From positions 100,945 to 164,944 of the forward strand of contig NZ_JAMGBF010000020.1 of NCBI RefSeq assembly GCF_023516615.1: a stretch of DNA of 64,000 nucleotides. Reading direction: 5' to 3'. Position 1 is the stretch's first letter. The number at the start of each line of letters is the position of its first letter. This stretch comes from Streptomyces panaciradicis (GTDB lineage: Bacteria; Actinomycetota; Actinomycetes; Streptomycetales; Streptomycetaceae). Under the pieces are notes generated by a model. That model was not told the origin of the DNA. It ran no database searches and saw nothing but the letters and a program-made list of their open reading frames with translations. Positions 62,455 through 64,000 of this stretch are shown piece after piece. The position numbers were made by a program, and so were the translations under genes.

Positions 62455-63867
62455 ATGGCGATGATGCGCCTGAGGCGCGAGGACCCGCGCGTCGTCGGCT
62501 CGTTCAGGCTTCACAGACGGCTCGGCGCGGGCGGGATGGGCGTGGTGTACCTGGGCTCCGACAAGAAGGGGCAGCGGGTGGCACTGAAGGTCATCCGGCC
62601 CGATCTGGCGGAGGACCAGGAGTTCCGGTCGCGGTTCGCGCGTGAGGTCTCGGCGGCGCGGCGGATCAGGGGCGGGTGCACGGCCCGGCTGGTCGCCGCC
62701 GACCTGGACGCGGACCGGCCCTGGTTCGCCACGCAGTACGTGCCCGGACCCTCGCTGCACGACAAGGTCGCCGACGAGGGGGCGCTGGCCGCGGCCGACG
62801 TCGCGGCCGTGGGGGCCGCCCTGTCGGAGGGGCTGGTCGCGGTGCACGAGGCCGGTGTGGTGCACCGGGATCTCAAGCCGTCCAACATCCTGCTGTCCCC
62901 CAAGGGGCCGCGGATCATCGATTTCGGCATCGCCTGGGCGACGGGTGCCTCGACGCTCACCCACGTCGGCACGGCCGTCGGCTCCCCCGGGTTCCTCGCC
63001 CCGGAGCAGGTGCGGGGTGCCGCCGTGACGCCGGCGACGGACGTGTTCGCGCTGGGGGCGACCCTGGCGTACGCGTCGATGGCCGACTCGCCCTTCGGAC
63101 ACGGCAGTTCGGAGGTCATGCTGTACCGGGTGGTGCACGAGGAGCCGCAGCTGCACGGCGTCCCGGACGCGCTGGCTCCGCTGGTGCGGGCGTGCCTGGC
63201 GAAGGACCCCGAGGAGCGGCCCAGCACGCTCCAGCTGTCGCTGCGCCTGAAGGAGATCGCCGCCCGTGAGGCGCAGGGTCTCTCCGAGGTGCGCCCGCCG
63301 GCGCCGCGGACGGGCGAGGCGGACCGGCCCACCGGCCGGCTCTCCGACACCTACCCGGAGACGCTGCGCGAGCCGCAGCGCAGGCGTCCGCAGGGGACTC
63401 CCCCGCCGCGCGGCACGTCCCCCTCGTCACGCGGGGCCGCCCCGTCGCAGGGCGGGGTCTCGTCCCGGGGCGGTGGTGCGGCGACCGGCGGCCAGTCGCG
63501 CGGCGGCTCGTCCTCACGCGGCGGCGGTCCCTCCTCGCGGGCAGGTGGGGCAGGGTCCTCGCGTTCGGGGTCCCGGCCCGCGCCCGCCTCGCGTGGCGGC
63601 AGCCGTTCCGGCAGCGGAAGCCGGCCCGCGCCGCGCAGCGGGGCCGGACGTCCGGGGCCCCGGACCACCGGGACGGGACGGCGGCCGGCCAATCCGCGGC
63701 TGCTGCGGCAGCGGCTGTTCGTGTTCGTGGTCGTGACGCTGCTGGTCGCGCTCGGCATCGCCGCGGCCCAGGGCTGCCAGGGGCCGTCGCGCGGCCTCGG
63801 CGACGACGGCCCCGTCGTACGACAGCACCAGCAGCAGGGGGAGCCGGGGCCGAACCGGTCGAGCTAG
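62455..63867 (+). CDS. Eukaryotic-type Ser/Thr protein kinase
   Basis: A 470-residue membrane-anchored kinase. The start is set at the ATG 62455 (MAMMRLRREDPRVVGSFRLH), 5 bases after GGGGA; an ATG at 62449 is possible. The kinase domain (about residues 15-275) has the Gly loop LGAGGMGVVYLG, Lys in VALKVIRPD, catalytic HRDLKPSNILL and DFG (IIDFGIAW), then the APE loop (FLAPEQVRG). The juxtamembrane part (about 290-425) is low-complexity Ser/Gly/Arg/Pro. One C-terminal membrane helix (LFVFVVVTLLVALGIAAA) and a short extracytoplasmic tail end it, with no PASTA repeats. The TAG stop is part of a CTAG that a MITE has duplicated. Confidence 0.92.
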   Translation: MAMMRLRREDPRVVGSFRLHRRLGAGGMGVVYLGSDKKGQRVALKVIRPDLAEDQEFRSRFAREVSAARRIRGGCTARLVAADLDADRPWFATQYVPGPSLHDKVADEGALAAADVAAVGAALSEGLVAVHEAGVVHRDLKPSNILLSPKGPRIIDFGIAWATGASTLTHVGTAVGSPGFLAPEQVRGAAVTPATDVFALGATLAYASMADSPFGHGSSEVMLYRVVHEEPQLHGVPDALAPLVRACLAKDPEERPSTLQLSLRLKEIAAREAQGLSEVRPPAPRTGEADRPTGRLSDTYPETLREPQRRRPQGTPPPRGTSPSSRGAAPSQGGVSSRGGGAATGGQSRGGSSSRGGGPSSRAGGAGSSRSGSRPAPASRGGSRSGSGSRPAPRSGAGRPGPRTTGTGRRPANPRLLRQRLFVFVVVTLLVALGIAAAQGCQGPSRGLGDDGPVVRQHQQQGEPGPNRSS

Positions 63868-63967
63868 GGCCTGTCGCTCGGATCAGGTCGGCTGCAGAGG
63901 ACGGTCCGTCACGGCCGACCCGCGCGTGCCAGACCCCGCGACGTCGAGCTGATCCGAACGACAGGCC
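63868..63967. mobile_element. 100-bp MITE with CTAG target duplication
   Basis: Terminal inverted repeats GGCCTGTCGCTCGGATCAGG at the left and the complement of GGCCTGTCGTTCGGATCAGC at the right match over about 23 bases with two mismatches. CTAG lies immediately outside each end (63864-63867 and 63968-63971), as expected for a target duplication. The 100-base element holds no gene. I recall the GGCCTGTCGTTCGGATCA end from Streptomyces insertion sequences and their non-autonomous relatives. Confidence 0.85.
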
Positions 63968-64000
63968 CTAGGGCTCCAGGTTCGGCAGGACGTGGGTGAA
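63968..64000 (-). CDS. C-terminal end of a convergent minus-strand gene (partial)
   Basis: The minus strand reads FTHVLPNLEP and then TAG formed by the right-hand CTAG copy (63968-63970). Ten codons are too few to name the protein; from memory a methionine-type ABC lipoprotein follows at this point in S. coelicolor. The start lies outside the window. Confidence 0.4.
   Translation of the reverse strand, partial: FTHVLPNLEP

Overview
The window is high-GC actinobacterial DNA and almost certainly comes from a Streptomyces chromosome. GTG and TTG starts are common, genes often overlap as ATGA or GTGA, and a sporulation gene (ssgB) is present. The gene order alaS-rpsD-rarA-hisS-relA-apt-secF-secD-yajC-ruvBAC-yebC-pdxT-pdxS-pimA-acyltransferase-pgsA-HIT-thrS-ssgB matches the conserved core of Streptomyces chromosomes as I remember it from S. 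coelicolor (about SCO1501 to SCO1557). No search was run.

Layout. 1-7.3 kb: alaS (3' end outside the window), two small proteins, a STAND ATPase, rpsD, rarA and a VKOR-family membrane protein. 7.4-11.6 kb: an ABC-2 exporter with a coupled two-component system; the response regulator's 3' end is multiplied into a 189-bp tandem array. 11.6-16 kb: hisS, a metallo-hydrolase, a membrane-anchored cyclophilin and a DUF349 protein. 16-26.3 kb: relA (Rsh), apt, secDF-yajC, ruvCAB and yebC. 26.3-31.6 kb: PLP synthase (pdxST) and the phosphatidylinositol/PIM operon. 31.8-42 kb: an EF-G paralogue, membrane proteins, a HIT protein, a K+ channel, thrS, a DUF4365 pair and an exonuclease. 42-53 kb: two identical tRNA-Val(CAC) genes flank a very large membrane protein and a rhamnogalacturonan-type uptake/degradation operon (PL26 lyase, DUF624 protein, two permeases, a binding lipoprotein) with a LacI-type operator. 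53-59 kb: ssgB, a CGNR zinc-finger regulator, small membrane proteins, a DsbA-like protein, a double-GNAT protein and a pabB/pabC-like pair. 59.2-59.9 kb: a tRNA operon (Gly, Cys, four Val). 59.9-64 kb: a zinc-ribbon protein, an APH-fold kinase, two small proteins and a Ser/Thr kinase whose stop codon lies at a MITE insertion site.

Most of the window is housekeeping: translation (alaS, hisS, thrS, rpsD, tRNAs), stringent response and purine salvage (relA, apt), export (secDF, yajC), recombination (ruvABC, rarA) and cofactor/lipid synthesis. Many transcription units end in strong GC-rich hairpins, and the best of these are listed.

The most unusual structures are products of local duplication or insertion. 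One is the 3.5-copy, in-register 189-bp array at the response-regulator gene. The second is a 101-bp tandem duplication in the tRNA-Val cluster that leaves one tRNA with a chimeric, mismatched acceptor stem. The third is a 100-bp MITE inserted in a CTAG that appears to have served as the stop codon of two convergent genes; the target duplication gave each gene its own stop. I found no CRISPR array, prophage, complete insertion sequence or obvious defence island. Coordinates come from reading the sequence by eye, and start sites are judged from ribosome-binding sites and overlaps.
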